From: JAVBPE01 sp031549865 | Lineage (GTDB): Bacteria; Bacillota_I; Bacilli_A; Acholeplasmatales; Anaeroplasmataceae | Assembly (NCBI GenBank): GCA_031549865.1 | Contig: JAVBPE010000002.1 | Span: 353,325-417,324, forward strand | Direction of reading: 5' to 3' | DNA: 64,000 bases | Shown here: positions 36,116-45,145 of the stretch, piece by piece | Layout of the letters: every line of letters starts with the position of its first letter | Numbering within the stretch: position 1 is the stretch's first letter | Translations under genes and position numbers: made by a program | Notes under the pieces: generated by a model | Database searches by the model: none | Told to the model about the DNA's origin: nothing | What the model saw: the letters and a program-made list of their open reading frames with translations, nothing else

Positions 36116-37057
36116 ATGGAAGATATAAAAGAAATTAGTAATTTGGAGCTATTTTATGATGTACTTGATGATTCTATAGATTTTTTATATGAAAAAACAA
36201 AAGAGAATTATCTTACTTTAATTGAAATGACTTTAAATAATATTATTCAAAATGAAATATTAAACTCCTTAGAGCCAGAAGATGAAAATGAATTAATGGC
36301 AATTTATGAAAGATTAGAATCAATAGATTTTAATGTCGAAGATGTAAGAAAAGCAATTCATTCTATTATTTTAAAAGGTTTTAAAGAAGTTCATTTATCT
36401 AATGGAGAAACAACTCCAGATACAATTGGAATTTTTATAACTTATTTAATTGATAGATTAAGAAAAAAAGATATCATGGAATTAAATATTTTAGATCCTT
36501 TATGTGGAATAGGCAATTTATTATTTACAGTAATTAACCATTTAGAAAATATTAATTTAAATGTTTATGGAATTGATCATAATAAAAATTTACTTAATCT
36601 TTGTAAATTAACAGCAGATTTATTAGATGCTGATGTTAATTTATATCTCCAAGATACATTTAATGTAAATCTTACAAATATAGATTTTATAATTACGGAT
36701 ATTCCACAAGTTAAATATGAAAATGACTATTATATGCCATATGATTTGATTTTAAAACATAAAGAATCATTAAATGATAAAGGGTATATGATCTGTGTTA
36801 TCCCTAATGATTTCTTTGATTATGACAAAAAAATGGATTTTAAGAAAAATGTTACTGCAGATTTAACAATTCTTGGTATAATAGAATTACCGTCAAATAT
36901 TTTTGTACAGGGTCAAAAAAGCATCCTTCTTCTTAAAAAAGAAGTAATAGAAGACAAAAAATGTTTAATGGTTAAATTACCTAGTTTCTCAGATGTGAAA
37001 GAGTTTAATAAAACTTTAATGTCTATTGAAGCATGGTTTGAAAAAAATATAAAATAA
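36116..37057 (+). CDS. YtxK-like SAM-dependent methyltransferase-fold protein
   Basis: 313 residues. N-terminal helical part (1-100) and an N6-adenine-methylase-like Rossmann fold: motif I LDPLCGIGNLLF (about 140), motif II VYGIDHNK, and TDIPQVKY where active DNA adenine methylases have NPPY/F. A family of this kind (YtxK in Bacillus) sits directly upstream of ackA, as here. The altered catalytic motif makes DNA methylation doubtful. RBS GAGGTG. Confidence 0.8.
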   Translation: MEDIKEISNLELFYDVLDDSIDFLYEKTKENYLTLIEMTLNNIIQNEILNSLEPEDENELMAIYERLESIDFNVEDVRKAIHSIILKGFKEVHLSNGETTPDTIGIFITYLIDRLRKKDIMELNILDPLCGIGNLLFTVINHLENINLNVYGIDHNKNLLNLCKLTADLLDADVNLYLQDTFNVNLTNIDFIITDIPQVKYENDYYMPYDLILKHKESLNDKGYMICVIPNDFFDYDKKMDFKKNVTADLTILGIIELPSNIFVQGQKSILLLKKEVIEDKKCLMVKLPSFSDVKEFNKTLMSIEAWFEKNIK

Positions 37058-37080
37058 AAAATAAGCGAGGAATTTTAGAC

Positions 37081-38268
37081 ATGGGAAAAATAATGGCAGT
37101 AAATGCAGGAAGTTCATCAATTAAGTTTCAATTACTTGATATGCCATCTGAAAATGTAATAGCATCAGGAGTAATGGAAAGAATTGGACTTGATGAAGGA
37201 ATTTTTACTTTAAAATATGATGGTAAAAAAGAAGAAACAAATCCTGTATTACCTACACATGCTGAAGGTGTAGAATTATTACTTGAATCATTAATTTCAA
37301 AAAATATTGTAGCATCATTAAATGAAATTGAAGGTGTTGGTCACCGTATCGTTCAAGGTGGAGAATACTTTAATGATTCAGTTGTCATTAATGAAACTGT
37401 TATTGAACAAATATTAGAATTAGCAGATTTAGCACCACTTCATAATCGTGCTCACGTAGTTGGAATTCGTGCTTTCCAAAAAGCATTACCAAATGTTAAA
37501 CAAGTTGCCGTATTTGATACTACATTCCATCAAACTATGTTAGATGAAGCATATATGTATGCAACTCCTTATGAATGGTATGAAAAATATCGCATTAGAA
37601 AATATGGTTTCCACGGAACAAGTCATCAATATGTTTCTCAACGTGCAGCTGAAATTATTGGTAAAGATTTAAAAGACACAAAAATTATTGTATGTCACTT
37701 AGGTAACGGTGCATCTATATCTGCCGTTAAAGGTGGAAAATGTATTGATACATCAATGGGCTTAACACCACTTGAAGGTATCCCAATGGGTACACGCAGT
37801 GGTAATATTGATCCAACAGCTTTAGAATTAGTTGCGAAAAAAGAAGGAAAAACAATTTCCGAATTAATAAGTGATTTAAATAAAAAATCAGGACTTTTAG
37901 GAATGGGCGGAAGAACTAATGATGCTCGTGACGTAACTAAAGGAATGAATGAAGGCGATTATCGTTGTAAATTAGCTTTTGATGTTCAATCAAAGCGTAT
38001 TGCAGATTACGTTGCTTCATATTATGTTTATTTAGGGGGATGTGACGTTATTGCCTTTACTGCAGGTATGGGTGAAAATGTTGGTCACTTAAGAGAAAAG
38101 ATTATTAACCGTTTAGAAGTATTAGGAATCAAAATTAATAAAGAAGTTAATGATAAATGCTTCTCTACTGAAACAATGATTTCTACTCCTGATTCAAAAA
38201 TAAAAGCATATGTAATACCAACAAACGAAGAAGTTATGATTGCTCGTGATGTTGTAAGAATAGCTTAA
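37081..38268 (+). CDS. ackA: Acetate kinase
   Basis: 395 residues, full length. Makes ATP and acetate from acetyl phosphate in fermentation. Hallmarks: VNAGSSSIKFQLLD at the N-terminus, GHRIVQGGEYF, DTTFHQTM, RKYGFHGTSHQYVS, CHLGNGASI, GTRSGNIDP and FTAGMGENVG. RBS GCGAGGAA. Its codon use is more biased than that of its neighbours (more CGT and GGT), as expected of a highly expressed gene. No pta in the window. Confidence 0.98.
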   Translation: MGKIMAVNAGSSSIKFQLLDMPSENVIASGVMERIGLDEGIFTLKYDGKKEETNPVLPTHAEGVELLLESLISKNIVASLNEIEGVGHRIVQGGEYFNDSVVINETVIEQILELADLAPLHNRAHVVGIRAFQKALPNVKQVAVFDTTFHQTMLDEAYMYATPYEWYEKYRIRKYGFHGTSHQYVSQRAAEIIGKDLKDTKIIVCHLGNGASISAVKGGKCIDTSMGLTPLEGIPMGTRSGNIDPTALELVAKKEGKTISELISDLNKKSGLLGMGGRTNDARDVTKGMNEGDYRCKLAFDVQSKRIADYVASYYVYLGGCDVIAFTAGMGENVGHLREKIINRLEVLGIKINKEVNDKCFSTETMISTPDSKIKAYVIPTNEEVMIARDVVRIA

Positions 38269-38275
38269 ATAAATT

Positions 38276-38298
38276 AACCTTCTTCGGAAGGTTTTTTA
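38276..38298 (+). terminator. Terminator after ackA
   Basis: Stem AACCTTC/GAAGGTT, TTCG tetraloop, T-run. Confidence 0.93.
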
Positions 38299-38323
38299 TT
38301 ATATTTATTTTACAAAGATATGT

Positions 38324-38463
38324 TATAATGAACATAAGATATCATAAATTTTGATAATATAAGACAAATATATAATAGAAATCGAACTATTTGAGTAGTT
38401 TGGGGTTATAAAAAAAATGACTAATATTAAGGGATTTACTATTAAATAGTAAGTCCTTTTTAT
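38324..38463 (+). ncRNA. Possible leader or small RNA ending in a terminator
   Basis: A -10 TATAAT (38324-38329) without a good -35 is followed by about 100 bases with a hairpin-capable AACTA/TAGTT and TGGGG, then a terminator at 38429-38463 (AAGG...TTTACTAT paired with ATAGTAA...CCTT, T-run). No reading frame of note. Either a short RNA or an attenuated 5' leader of the yihY-like gene. No known class recognised. Confidence 0.35.
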
Positions 38464-38526
38464 TATTTAAAATTATACTTATAGTATATATATTTAGTTA
38501 AAGTAAATAATAAAATGGTGATTTAA

Positions 38527-39276
38527 ATGCAAAGAATTATTTCTTTAATTAAGGATTGTAATAAAAATAATGCTTTTACCTTAGCTGCCTCTCTAGCTTT
38601 TTTTACGACTATAAATGGAGGTTCTTTTTTCTTTCTCATTTTGATTACTGTTGAAACATTTAATATTAACATAATTGATAATTTTATTACTTATCTTCCA
38701 CAAGGTGAAATATACGATATGGCACTTTATCTATATCATAATGCGATGAATATTTCTAAAAGCTTTTCATTCTTCTTTTTATTAACAAGTATTTGGGCTA
38801 GCTCATCATTGTTTGTCCATATTTTAAGAATTGGCGATATGGTTTATCAATGTGATAGAAAAAAATTCAAATATTTCAATCGAATACTATCATTTTTGTT
38901 TTTAATAGTTTTTTTAATTATTTTAGTAGTTGCAGTTATAGTTTTATTAATAGCGTCAGTAGTATTTCAAAAATTCCTATTTATCTTTTCAATAATTGCG
39001 ATATGTTTAATACCTTTTTTAATATCCGTTTTTATTCAATATATCGTTTACCCTAAAAAACCACGGTTTAAGGATTTATACAAAGGAATTCTATTTTCTT
39101 TTATTTATACATTTATAGTAAGTATTGCTTTTATGATTTTTCTAAATTTATTCAGCTATAAAATAATTTATGGAGCATTTGCAGTTATTATTGCGGTTTT
39201 ATTTTGGATATACTTATTATCTCAAAGTGTTTTAATTGGGATGGTTATAAACAAAAGAAATGTAAGAAATTACTAA
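38527..39276 (+). CDS. YihY/BrkB family membrane protein
   Basis: 249 residues with about six membrane segments. The family pattern is visible: NNAFTLAASLAFFTTINGGSF near the N-terminus, SSLFVHILRIGD, a central Pro-rich turn (YIVYPKKPRFKDLYKG) and the last helices AVIIAVLFWIYLLSQSVLIGMV. The family was formerly mislabelled RNase BN; the function is uncertain, possibly transport. RBS GGTGAT. Monocistronic. Confidence 0.85.
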   Translation: MQRIISLIKDCNKNNAFTLAASLAFFTTINGGSFFFLILITVETFNINIIDNFITYLPQGEIYDMALYLYHNAMNISKSFSFFFLLTSIWASSSLFVHILRIGDMVYQCDRKKFKYFNRILSFLFLIVFLIILVVAVIVLLIASVVFQKFLFIFSIIAICLIPFLISVFIQYIVYPKKPRFKDLYKGILFSFIYTFIVSIAFMIFLNLFSYKIIYGAFAVIIAVLFWIYLLSQSVLIGMVINKRNVRNY

Positions 39277-39319
39277 TGTAAATCCAATATAATGATAAAT
39301 AATAAAATGGAGGTGCAAA

Positions 39320-40075
39320 ATGAAAAAAATATACTTTGCTTTACTGGCAGTTTTATTTTTAACATTATCAATAAACGTAAATGCCAAAGGTTATAATTAT
39401 GGTATACCTAAAACAACTAATAACGAACGTCCATATCCAGGTAAAGAATTAAACGATTTAATAAAAAATAATAATGGTTATTACATCGCTAAAGATAGTA
39501 ATGAAATTTATTTTACATTTGATTGTGGATATGAAAATGGTTATACAGTAAGTATGCTTGATACTTTAAAAAAGCATAATGTTAAAGCAATATTCTTTAT
39601 TACAGGACATTATTTAACGAGTGCAACAGATATAGTAAGAAGAATGATTGAAGATGGACATATAATTGGGAACCATGGATATAAACATAAAAATTTCTCA
39701 AAAATAAGTATTAGTGAATTAGAAATTGAAGTTACAAGTTTAGAAACTAAATATGAAGAAATATTTGGTGTGAAAATGTCAAACTTTATTAGACCACCAG
39801 AAGGTGCTATTAGTGATGAATCAGCTAAGTATTTGGCCTCAAAAGGTTATAATCTTCTATTTTGGTCATTAGCTTATGTCGATTGGCATAAAGAACGATT
39901 CAATGGAAATCACTATGCTTATAATGAAGTAATTAAAAGAATACATAAAGGAGCTATAATATTAATGCATACAGTATCAAAAGATAATGAAAATGATTTA
40001 GATGATATATTATTTGAATTAAATGCTTTAGGGTTTGTTTTAGATGATCCGAGAAATATAACAAATAATTTTTAA
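39320..40075 (+). CDS. PdaA-type polysaccharide deacetylase
   Basis: 251 residues. Signal peptide (1-22, ending VNA). NodB homology domain: motif 1 TFDCGYENGYT (catalytic Asp; Cys replaces the usual metal-binding-neighbour residue Asn/Asp), motif 2 GHIIGNHGYKH, motif 3 RPPEGAIS, motif 4 LLFWSLAYVDW and motif 5 ILMHT. The YENGYT form is typical of PdaA, which deacetylates muramic acid so that spore-cortex muramic lactam can form. It could also modify vegetative wall. RBS GGAGGTG. Exported. Confidence 0.88.
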   Translation: MKKIYFALLAVLFLTLSINVNAKGYNYGIPKTTNNERPYPGKELNDLIKNNNGYYIAKDSNEIYFTFDCGYENGYTVSMLDTLKKHNVKAIFFITGHYLTSATDIVRRMIEDGHIIGNHGYKHKNFSKISISELEIEVTSLETKYEEIFGVKMSNFIRPPEGAISDESAKYLASKGYNLLFWSLAYVDWHKERFNGNHYAYNEVIKRIHKGAIILMHTVSKDNENDLDDILFELNALGFVLDDPRNITNNF

Positions 40076-40141
40076 AAAAATGATGGATTTTAAATTTTAT
40101 AGTGATATAATTAAACTATAATATAAAGGAGAGCAATATAT

Positions 40142-40375
40142 ATGACAAAAACATTTACAAATTTACCTTGGATAGTTAAAGTTTTATTACAATTTTTCTT
40201 AGGATTTATAGGTTCTGGATTATATAGAATTTTACGTTTCATAGAAAAGAAAAATATTATTACTTTAGTTGTTGGTATTCTTGCATTATGTACTGGTGTT
40301 GGAAATTTTATTTTCTGGTTAATTGATTTAGTAACTGTTATTTTATCAGGAAAAATCACTGTTCTTGCTGACTAA
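40142..40375 (+). CDS. Small membrane protein, unknown
   Basis: 77 residues, two hydrophobic segments (about 10-30 and 40-70) around a basic turn (RILRFIEKKN). RBS AAAGGAG. Own terminator after it. No family recognised. Confidence 0.65.
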   Translation: MTKTFTNLPWIVKVLLQFFLGFIGSGLYRILRFIEKKNIITLVVGILALCTGVGNFIFWLIDLVTVILSGKITVLAD

Positions 40376-40388
40376 TTAAATACAGTTG

Positions 40389-40418
40389 AAAATACCTCTT
40401 TATGGGGTATTTTTATTT
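40389..40418 (+). terminator. Terminator
   Basis: Stem AATACCTC/GGGGTATT (one G-T pair), then T-rich. Confidence 0.85.
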
Positions 40419-40493
40419 TAATAAAATAAATCGACTTTATTTTTAAATTAAAAATGGTAAAATATATTTATAAATTTGAAAAGAGGAAAATAT

Positions 40494-40793
40494 ATGGCAA
40501 AAAAAAGTAGTAATGGTAATACTGGTTTAGCAAAAATTGCAGGATTCTTTGCGTTTCTAGCTTTATTGATTGCAGGGTTAACATTCTTAATTAACTGGAT
40601 CCTTACGTTATTTGATGGAGGAGCAAGCTTAGGATGGCTAGGTAAAATTGGAAGTGTAAGCTTAGTTATTTCAGTTTTCTTATCAGCTTGGAATTTTATT
40701 CAAACTACAAAATTACCTGGAAGTAAATTAGTATGGCAAGTATTATTCTTAATTTTAGCAGTTTTAGCTATAGTAGGAGTAGTTGCAATATAA
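40494..40793 (+). CDS. Small membrane protein with three hydrophobic segments
   Basis: 99 residues; hydrophobic segments at about 17-40, 52-68 and 78-98, preceded by a basic N-terminus (MAKKSSNG). Start ATG 40494 with AGAGGAAA before it; a TTG at 40476 is in frame but contains the RBS. No family recognised. Confidence 0.65.
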   Translation: MAKKSSNGNTGLAKIAGFFAFLALLIAGLTFLINWILTLFDGGASLGWLGKIGSVSLVISVFLSAWNFIQTTKLPGSKLVWQVLFLILAVLAIVGVVAI

Positions 40794-40799
40794 TAATTT

Positions 40800-40830
40800 A
40801 AGCATGACTTTGGTCGTGCTTTCTTTTTTT
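40800..40830 (+). terminator. Terminator
   Basis: 9-bp stem AAGCATGAC/GTCGTGCTT, TTTG loop, T-run. Confidence 0.9.
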
Positions 40831-40892
40831 AGAAATAAAAATAAAATTAGAGTATAATATATATAGGGATTAATATGCAAGGAGGAATCATT

Positions 40893-41597
40893 ATGGATGG
40901 ATTTTTAAAACTGGAGAATGTTAGTAGAACTTACAAAGTAGGAAATATAAATATTGATGCACTTAAGGATGCGACTTTTGAAGTATCAAAAGGTGAAATA
41001 TGTATTATAGTAGGGGCAAGTGGTGCAGGCAAAACAACACTCCTTAATATTTTAGGAGGAATGGATGAGGCAACAGGTGGAAAATTTTATTTAGAAGATA
41101 AAGAAATAACTGCTTTAAATAAAAGAGAACTAACAACATATAGAAGAAACGATATTGGGTTTGTCTTTCAATTTTATAACTTAGTTCCAAACCTAACAGC
41201 CTTAGAAAATGTTGAATTAGCGACTCAAATTACTAAAAATACACTTGATGCTAATTTGATTTTAGATGAAGTAGGGCTAACTAATCGTAAGGGAAATTTT
41301 CCAGCCCAATTATCTGGAGGAGAACAACAACGTGTTGCTATAGCTCGTGCTTTAGCTAAAAATCCTAAATTATTATTATGTGATGAACCAACGGGAGCAC
41401 TTGATTATGTAACTGGAAAATCGATTTTAAAATTACTTCAAGATACATGCATAAAAAATAATATGACAGTCATTATAATTACGCATAATTTAGCCTTGAC
41501 ACCGATGGCAGACCGCGTAATTAAAATTAAAAGTGGAACGATTGAATCTATTACTTTAAATGATAATCCAACATCAATTGATGAAATTGAATGGTAA
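40893..41597 (+). CDS. ABC transporter ATP-binding protein, MacB/LolD type
   Basis: 234 residues. Walker A GASGAGKTT, Q-loop FVFQFYNLVPNLTALENVELA, signature LSGGEQQRVAIARAL, Walker B LLLCDEPTGALD, H-loop IIITHN. The sequence NLVPNLTALENVELA is typical of the LolD/MacB exporter subfamily. Start ATG 40893, after AAGGAGG; an upstream in-frame ATG at 40875 precedes the RBS. Partner permease follows after 6 bases. Confidence 0.95.
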   Translation: MDGFLKLENVSRTYKVGNINIDALKDATFEVSKGEICIIVGASGAGKTTLLNILGGMDEATGGKFYLEDKEITALNKRELTTYRRNDIGFVFQFYNLVPNLTALENVELATQITKNTLDANLILDEVGLTNRKGNFPAQLSGGEQQRVAIARALAKNPKLLLCDEPTGALDYVTGKSILKLLQDTCIKNNMTVIIITHNLALTPMADRVIKIKSGTIESITLNDNPTSIDEIEW

Positions 41598-41603
41598 AAA
41601 ATT

Positions 41604-44066
41604 ATGAAAAAAGGATTATTGAAAAGTACTTTTAGAGATATCGTTGTAAGTAAGGGTAGATATATCTCAATTATGATTATTATTTTACTTGGGGTTGGAT
41701 TTTATAGTGGATTATCTATAACTGAAGAACTAATGGTAAATACAACAGATGAATATATCAGTAATACAAATTTATATGATTATAGATTAGTTTCTACTAT
41801 AGGATTCGATAAGGATAAAATTAATGAATTTGAAAACTTAGATGGCCTAAATTATATAAATGGTTCAAATTTTGTCGATTTATTAGTTACAGATTGTTAT
41901 AGTAATACTAACGCAATAAAGTTTAATTCTATAACAAATGATATAAATAAACTTACATTAGTTGATGGACGTATGCCACTTAATGATACTGAATGTGTAG
42001 TAGATTCTTTATTTTTAAATTCTTCTTATATTGGTAGTAAATTGTCAATTTCAAATACTAATAAAACTGATTCAAAAGAATTATTAAAAAATAATGAATA
42101 TACAGTTGTTGGATTAATAAAATCTCCAATTTATATGAATTATGAACGTGGTACAACAAGTATAGGGAACGGATCTTTAGCTGGTTTTTGTTATGTGCTT
42201 GAAGAATCATTCAATGTTGATTTTTATCACGAAGTATATCTTGATTTAAATATAAATGCCAAAATATATAGTGATGATTATAATGATTTTATCAAAAATA
42301 ATAAAACGAAAGTCTTAACTATCTTAGACTCAATAAGTGCTGAAAGATATAATGAAATATTAGCAATATATGAAATGTATCACCTTGATGTATCTAATTT
42401 ATATGAACCAGTTAATTATGTCTTAACAAGAAATGAAAATATTTCTTATGTTAGCTTTGAGAATGATTCAACTATAGTTAGAGAAATTGCCAAAGTTTTT
42501 CCATTTTTCTTTATAATGGTTGCAGCTCTTGTTTGTGTTACAACAATGTCAAGAATGATCGAAGAGCAAAGAACACAAATGGGTATTTTAAAATCTTTAG
42601 GTTATAAAAATTCAGCAATTTTATTTAAATACTTATTTTATAGTAGTAGTGCAGGTATCTTAGGCTGTATTTTAGGCTATTTCTTAGGAACTTTAGGAAT
42701 ACCTTTTGTTATTTGGCGCAGCTATTCGATAATGTATAATATAGCGTATTTTTTAACATATAGTGTTAATTTTTCTTTATTGTTAATATCATTAATTGTT
42801 TCTTTAGCTTGTACAATGATTGTGACGCTTTATTGTTCCTTAAAAGAATTGCGTCAACAACCATCCACATTAATTCGACCTAAAGCTCCTAAGGCAGGTA
42901 AAACAATTTTATTAGAAAGAATTAAACCACTTTGGAAGAGATTAAAGTTTCAACATAAGATATCTATTAGAAATATATTTAGATATAAACAACGATTTAT
43001 TATGATGGTTTTAGGTGTTGGGGGATGTACGGGGTTATTACTTACAGGATTTGGAATAAAAGATTCTATAAGTAATATTGCGACTAATCAATATGAAGAA
43101 ATTATGATTTATGATAGTCAAATTAATTTTTATAGAGATTTAAATACTGACGATCAAAATGAATTAGAAAATGAATATAATAATATTATTGAAAATGTTA
43201 TTTATTTGTCATCATCAAGTGTTGAGGTCAAGTTTAATGATGATCTTAAAAATGCGACAGTCATTGGTTTAAATAGTGATAATATATCTGATTTTATTAA
43301 TTTGAAATCTAATAAAATTAAAATTGAGACTCCTAAAAATAATGAAGTAATAATTTCTCTAACCTTATCTCGTAATTTAGGAGTAGGTATTGGCGATGAA
43401 ATAGAATTAGTTGATGCTGATTTTCATTCTTTAAAAATTAAAGTAACAAATATTTTTGATTCTTATATTGATAATATGATTTTAGTAAATAAGGATACTT
43501 TAATTTCTTTAAAGGATGAATTTGTTATTAATTGTGCTTTTATAAATTATAAAGCTGGAGTTAATAGTAAAGATGCCATGATTTTATTACTGGAAGATGA
43601 TAACATTTCAAATGTCATTTTAGTTTCAGAAAACAAAACTCGTATTGATTCTATGATGAGTAGTTTAAATTATATTGTGTTAGTAATAATAGTATGTGCT
43701 GGGGCTTTAGCATTTGTTGTTTTATATAATCTAACAAACATTAATATTAATGAACGTAAAAAAGAAATTGCTACGATTAAAGTTTTGGGATTTTACTCTA
43801 GGGAAACATCTCAATACATTTTTAGAGAAAATAAAATTCTAGTATTTATAGGTGGTATTGTTGGATTATTTTTAGGTATTGCGTTTCATGCTTATATCTT
43901 AGCTCAAATTCATATGGAAGGTTTAATATTTGAACGTAAAATAAATGTCTTAAGTTATTTCTTAGCATTTATATTAACTTTTGTGTTTAACATTTTAATT
44001 CAAATATATATGGGTAGAAAAATAAATAATATCGATATGGCAGAATCTTTAAAGTCTGTTGATTAA
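41604..44066 (+). CDS. ABC transporter permease with two FtsX domains
   Basis: 820 residues. First membrane helix about 18-40, a large external domain, three helices at about 290-410 (first FtsX domain, EEQRTQMGILKSLGYKNSAIL), a helix near 465, a second external domain, and three helices from about 690 to 815 (NERKKEIATIKVLGFYSRET). The two external domains and FtsX repeats fit the MacB-like mechanotransmission family exporting peptides, drugs or lipoprotein substrates. The RBS is weak, so translation is probably coupled to the ATPase gene. Substrate unknown; no regulator or kinase adjacent. Confidence 0.9.
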   Translation: MKKGLLKSTFRDIVVSKGRYISIMIIILLGVGFYSGLSITEELMVNTTDEYISNTNLYDYRLVSTIGFDKDKINEFENLDGLNYINGSNFVDLLVTDCYSNTNAIKFNSITNDINKLTLVDGRMPLNDTECVVDSLFLNSSYIGSKLSISNTNKTDSKELLKNNEYTVVGLIKSPIYMNYERGTTSIGNGSLAGFCYVLEESFNVDFYHEVYLDLNINAKIYSDDYNDFIKNNKTKVLTILDSISAERYNEILAIYEMYHLDVSNLYEPVNYVLTRNENISYVSFENDSTIVREIAKVFPFFFIMVAALVCVTTMSRMIEEQRTQMGILKSLGYKNSAILFKYLFYSSSAGILGCILGYFLGTLGIPFVIWRSYSIMYNIAYFLTYSVNFSLLLISLIVSLACTMIVTLYCSLKELRQQPSTLIRPKAPKAGKTILLERIKPLWKRLKFQHKISIRNIFRYKQRFIMMVLGVGGCTGLLLTGFGIKDSISNIATNQYEEIMIYDSQINFYRDLNTDDQNELENEYNNIIENVIYLSSSSVEVKFNDDLKNATVIGLNSDNISDFINLKSNKIKIETPKNNEVIISLTLSRNLGVGIGDEIELVDADFHSLKIKVTNIFDSYIDNMILVNKDTLISLKDEFVINCAFINYKAGVNSKDAMILLLEDDNISNVILVSENKTRIDSMMSSLNYIVLVIIVCAGALAFVVLYNLTNININERKKEIATIKVLGFYSRETSQYIFRENKILVFIGGIVGLFLGIAFHAYILAQIHMEGLIFERKINVLSYFLAFILTFVFNILIQIYMGRKINNIDMAESLKSVD

Positions 44067-44073
44067 TGAAGCT

Positions 44074-44105
44074 AAAAGGTCTTAGTATTAAATGAGACCT
44101 TTTTT
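44074..44105 (+). terminator. Terminator after the ABC exporter
   Basis: Stem AAAAGGTCT/AGACCTTTT, then T-run. Confidence 0.88.
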
Positions 44106-44259
44106 AATTAAAAGATTAAATATATAACATATTATTTATAAAATTGATAAAAATTGAAAGAAAATTTCTAAATTTATCTATTGTTTAAAATAATTAACGA
44201 TTTATTTTAAAATTATTCGAATTTAAAATCTTTAAAAAATAAAAAAAGCAAATTAGTTA

Positions 44260-44288
44260 TTGACTTAATTTTGATATTACTATATAAT
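44260..44288 (+). promoter_or_regulatory. Promoter of the branched-chain amino acid operon
   Basis: TTGACT (44260-44265), 17-bp spacer, TATAAT (44283-44288). Only strong promoter before the T-box. Confidence 0.88.
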
Positions 44289-44309
44289 ACTATTGATATA
44301 AAAATGTGA

Positions 44310-44556
44310 AGATTGGGACGAGTAAACTAATTAATGTTCAAAGCGAGCTGTGGTGGTGAAAGACAGTAATTATGAGTTGGTTGAAATATCACCCAGGAAC
44401 AGCCTACTGAAACTTTAGTAAGTGTGGCCGGTTAACATCCGTTATGATGTTTAACAATTGTTAGATTGTTAATTGAGTGGTCATGTTTATGGCAATTAGA
44501 GTGGTAACGCAGAACTATTAGTTTTGTCTCTTATAAAGAGATGAGACTTTTTTTTT
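44310..44556 (+). promoter_or_regulatory. T-box riboswitch, probable Ile specifier
   Basis: Stem I elements GGGACGAGTA and AAGCGAGC...GGTGGTGAAAGAC, the T-box AGAGTGGTAACGCAG (44498-44512) and a terminator (GTCTC...GAGAC plus T-run, to about 44556). In the specifier loop the codon just before ACCC is ATC (Ile), reading GAAAT-ATC-ACCC. Uncharged tRNA-Ile would stabilise the antiterminator and allow transcription. The specifier assignment is by eye. Confidence 0.9.
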
Positions 44557-44606
44557 ACAACTTTAGTTAAGAAAATTCAGTTTTTATGTTAGAAAGGATG
44601 TAAGTT

Positions 44607-45107
44607 ATGAGACATGTTTTATCGGTTTTAGTATTAAATCAGCCAGGTGTTTTATCAAGAGTAGCAGGAATGTTTTCAAGAAGAGGATATAATATTGAAA
44701 GCTTATCTGTGGGTAAAACTGAAGATGAAGAAATATCTAGAATGACAATTGTTACTTATGCAGATGATGAAACGCTTAAACAAATTATAAGTCAGTTATC
44801 AAAAATAATTTCTGTAATAACAATTAAAGAATTGACTGACGATATCGCAGTATATCGTGAGCTTGTAATGATTAAAGTGAAGGCCGATTTTATAGTCCGC
44901 GCTCAAATCGTTGAGATAAGTAATATATTTAGAAGTCACATAATTGACGTCTCAAATCAAGCTTTAATAATAGAAGTTACAGGTGATTCAAACAAAATCC
45001 AAGCAATTATAGAAATGCTTGAACCTTATGGAATCCTAGAGGTAGTAAGAACAGGATTAGTTGCCCTTGAAAGAGGCAATACCGAACTAAAAGATTTTAC
45101 AGAATAA
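44607..45107 (+). CDS. ilvN: Acetolactate synthase small (regulatory) subunit
   Basis: 166 residues, full length. N-terminal ACT domain (VLSVLVLNQPGVLSRVAGMFSRRGYNIESLSVG) and a C-terminal domain (YRELVMIKVKADFIVRAQIVEI). It gives valine feedback control to IlvB. Unusually, the partner ilvB is the last gene of the operon about 7.3 kb away rather than adjacent. RBS AGAAAGGATG. Confidence 0.96.
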   Translation: MRHVLSVLVLNQPGVLSRVAGMFSRRGYNIESLSVGKTEDEEISRMTIVTYADDETLKQIISQLSKIISVITIKELTDDIAVYRELVMIKVKADFIVRAQIVEISNIFRSHIIDVSNQALIIEVTGDSNKIQAIIEMLEPYGILEVVRTGLVALERGNTELKDFTE

Positions 45108-45145
45108 AGCCAAGAAAAATATAAAAAAATAAGGAGAAAATTAAA

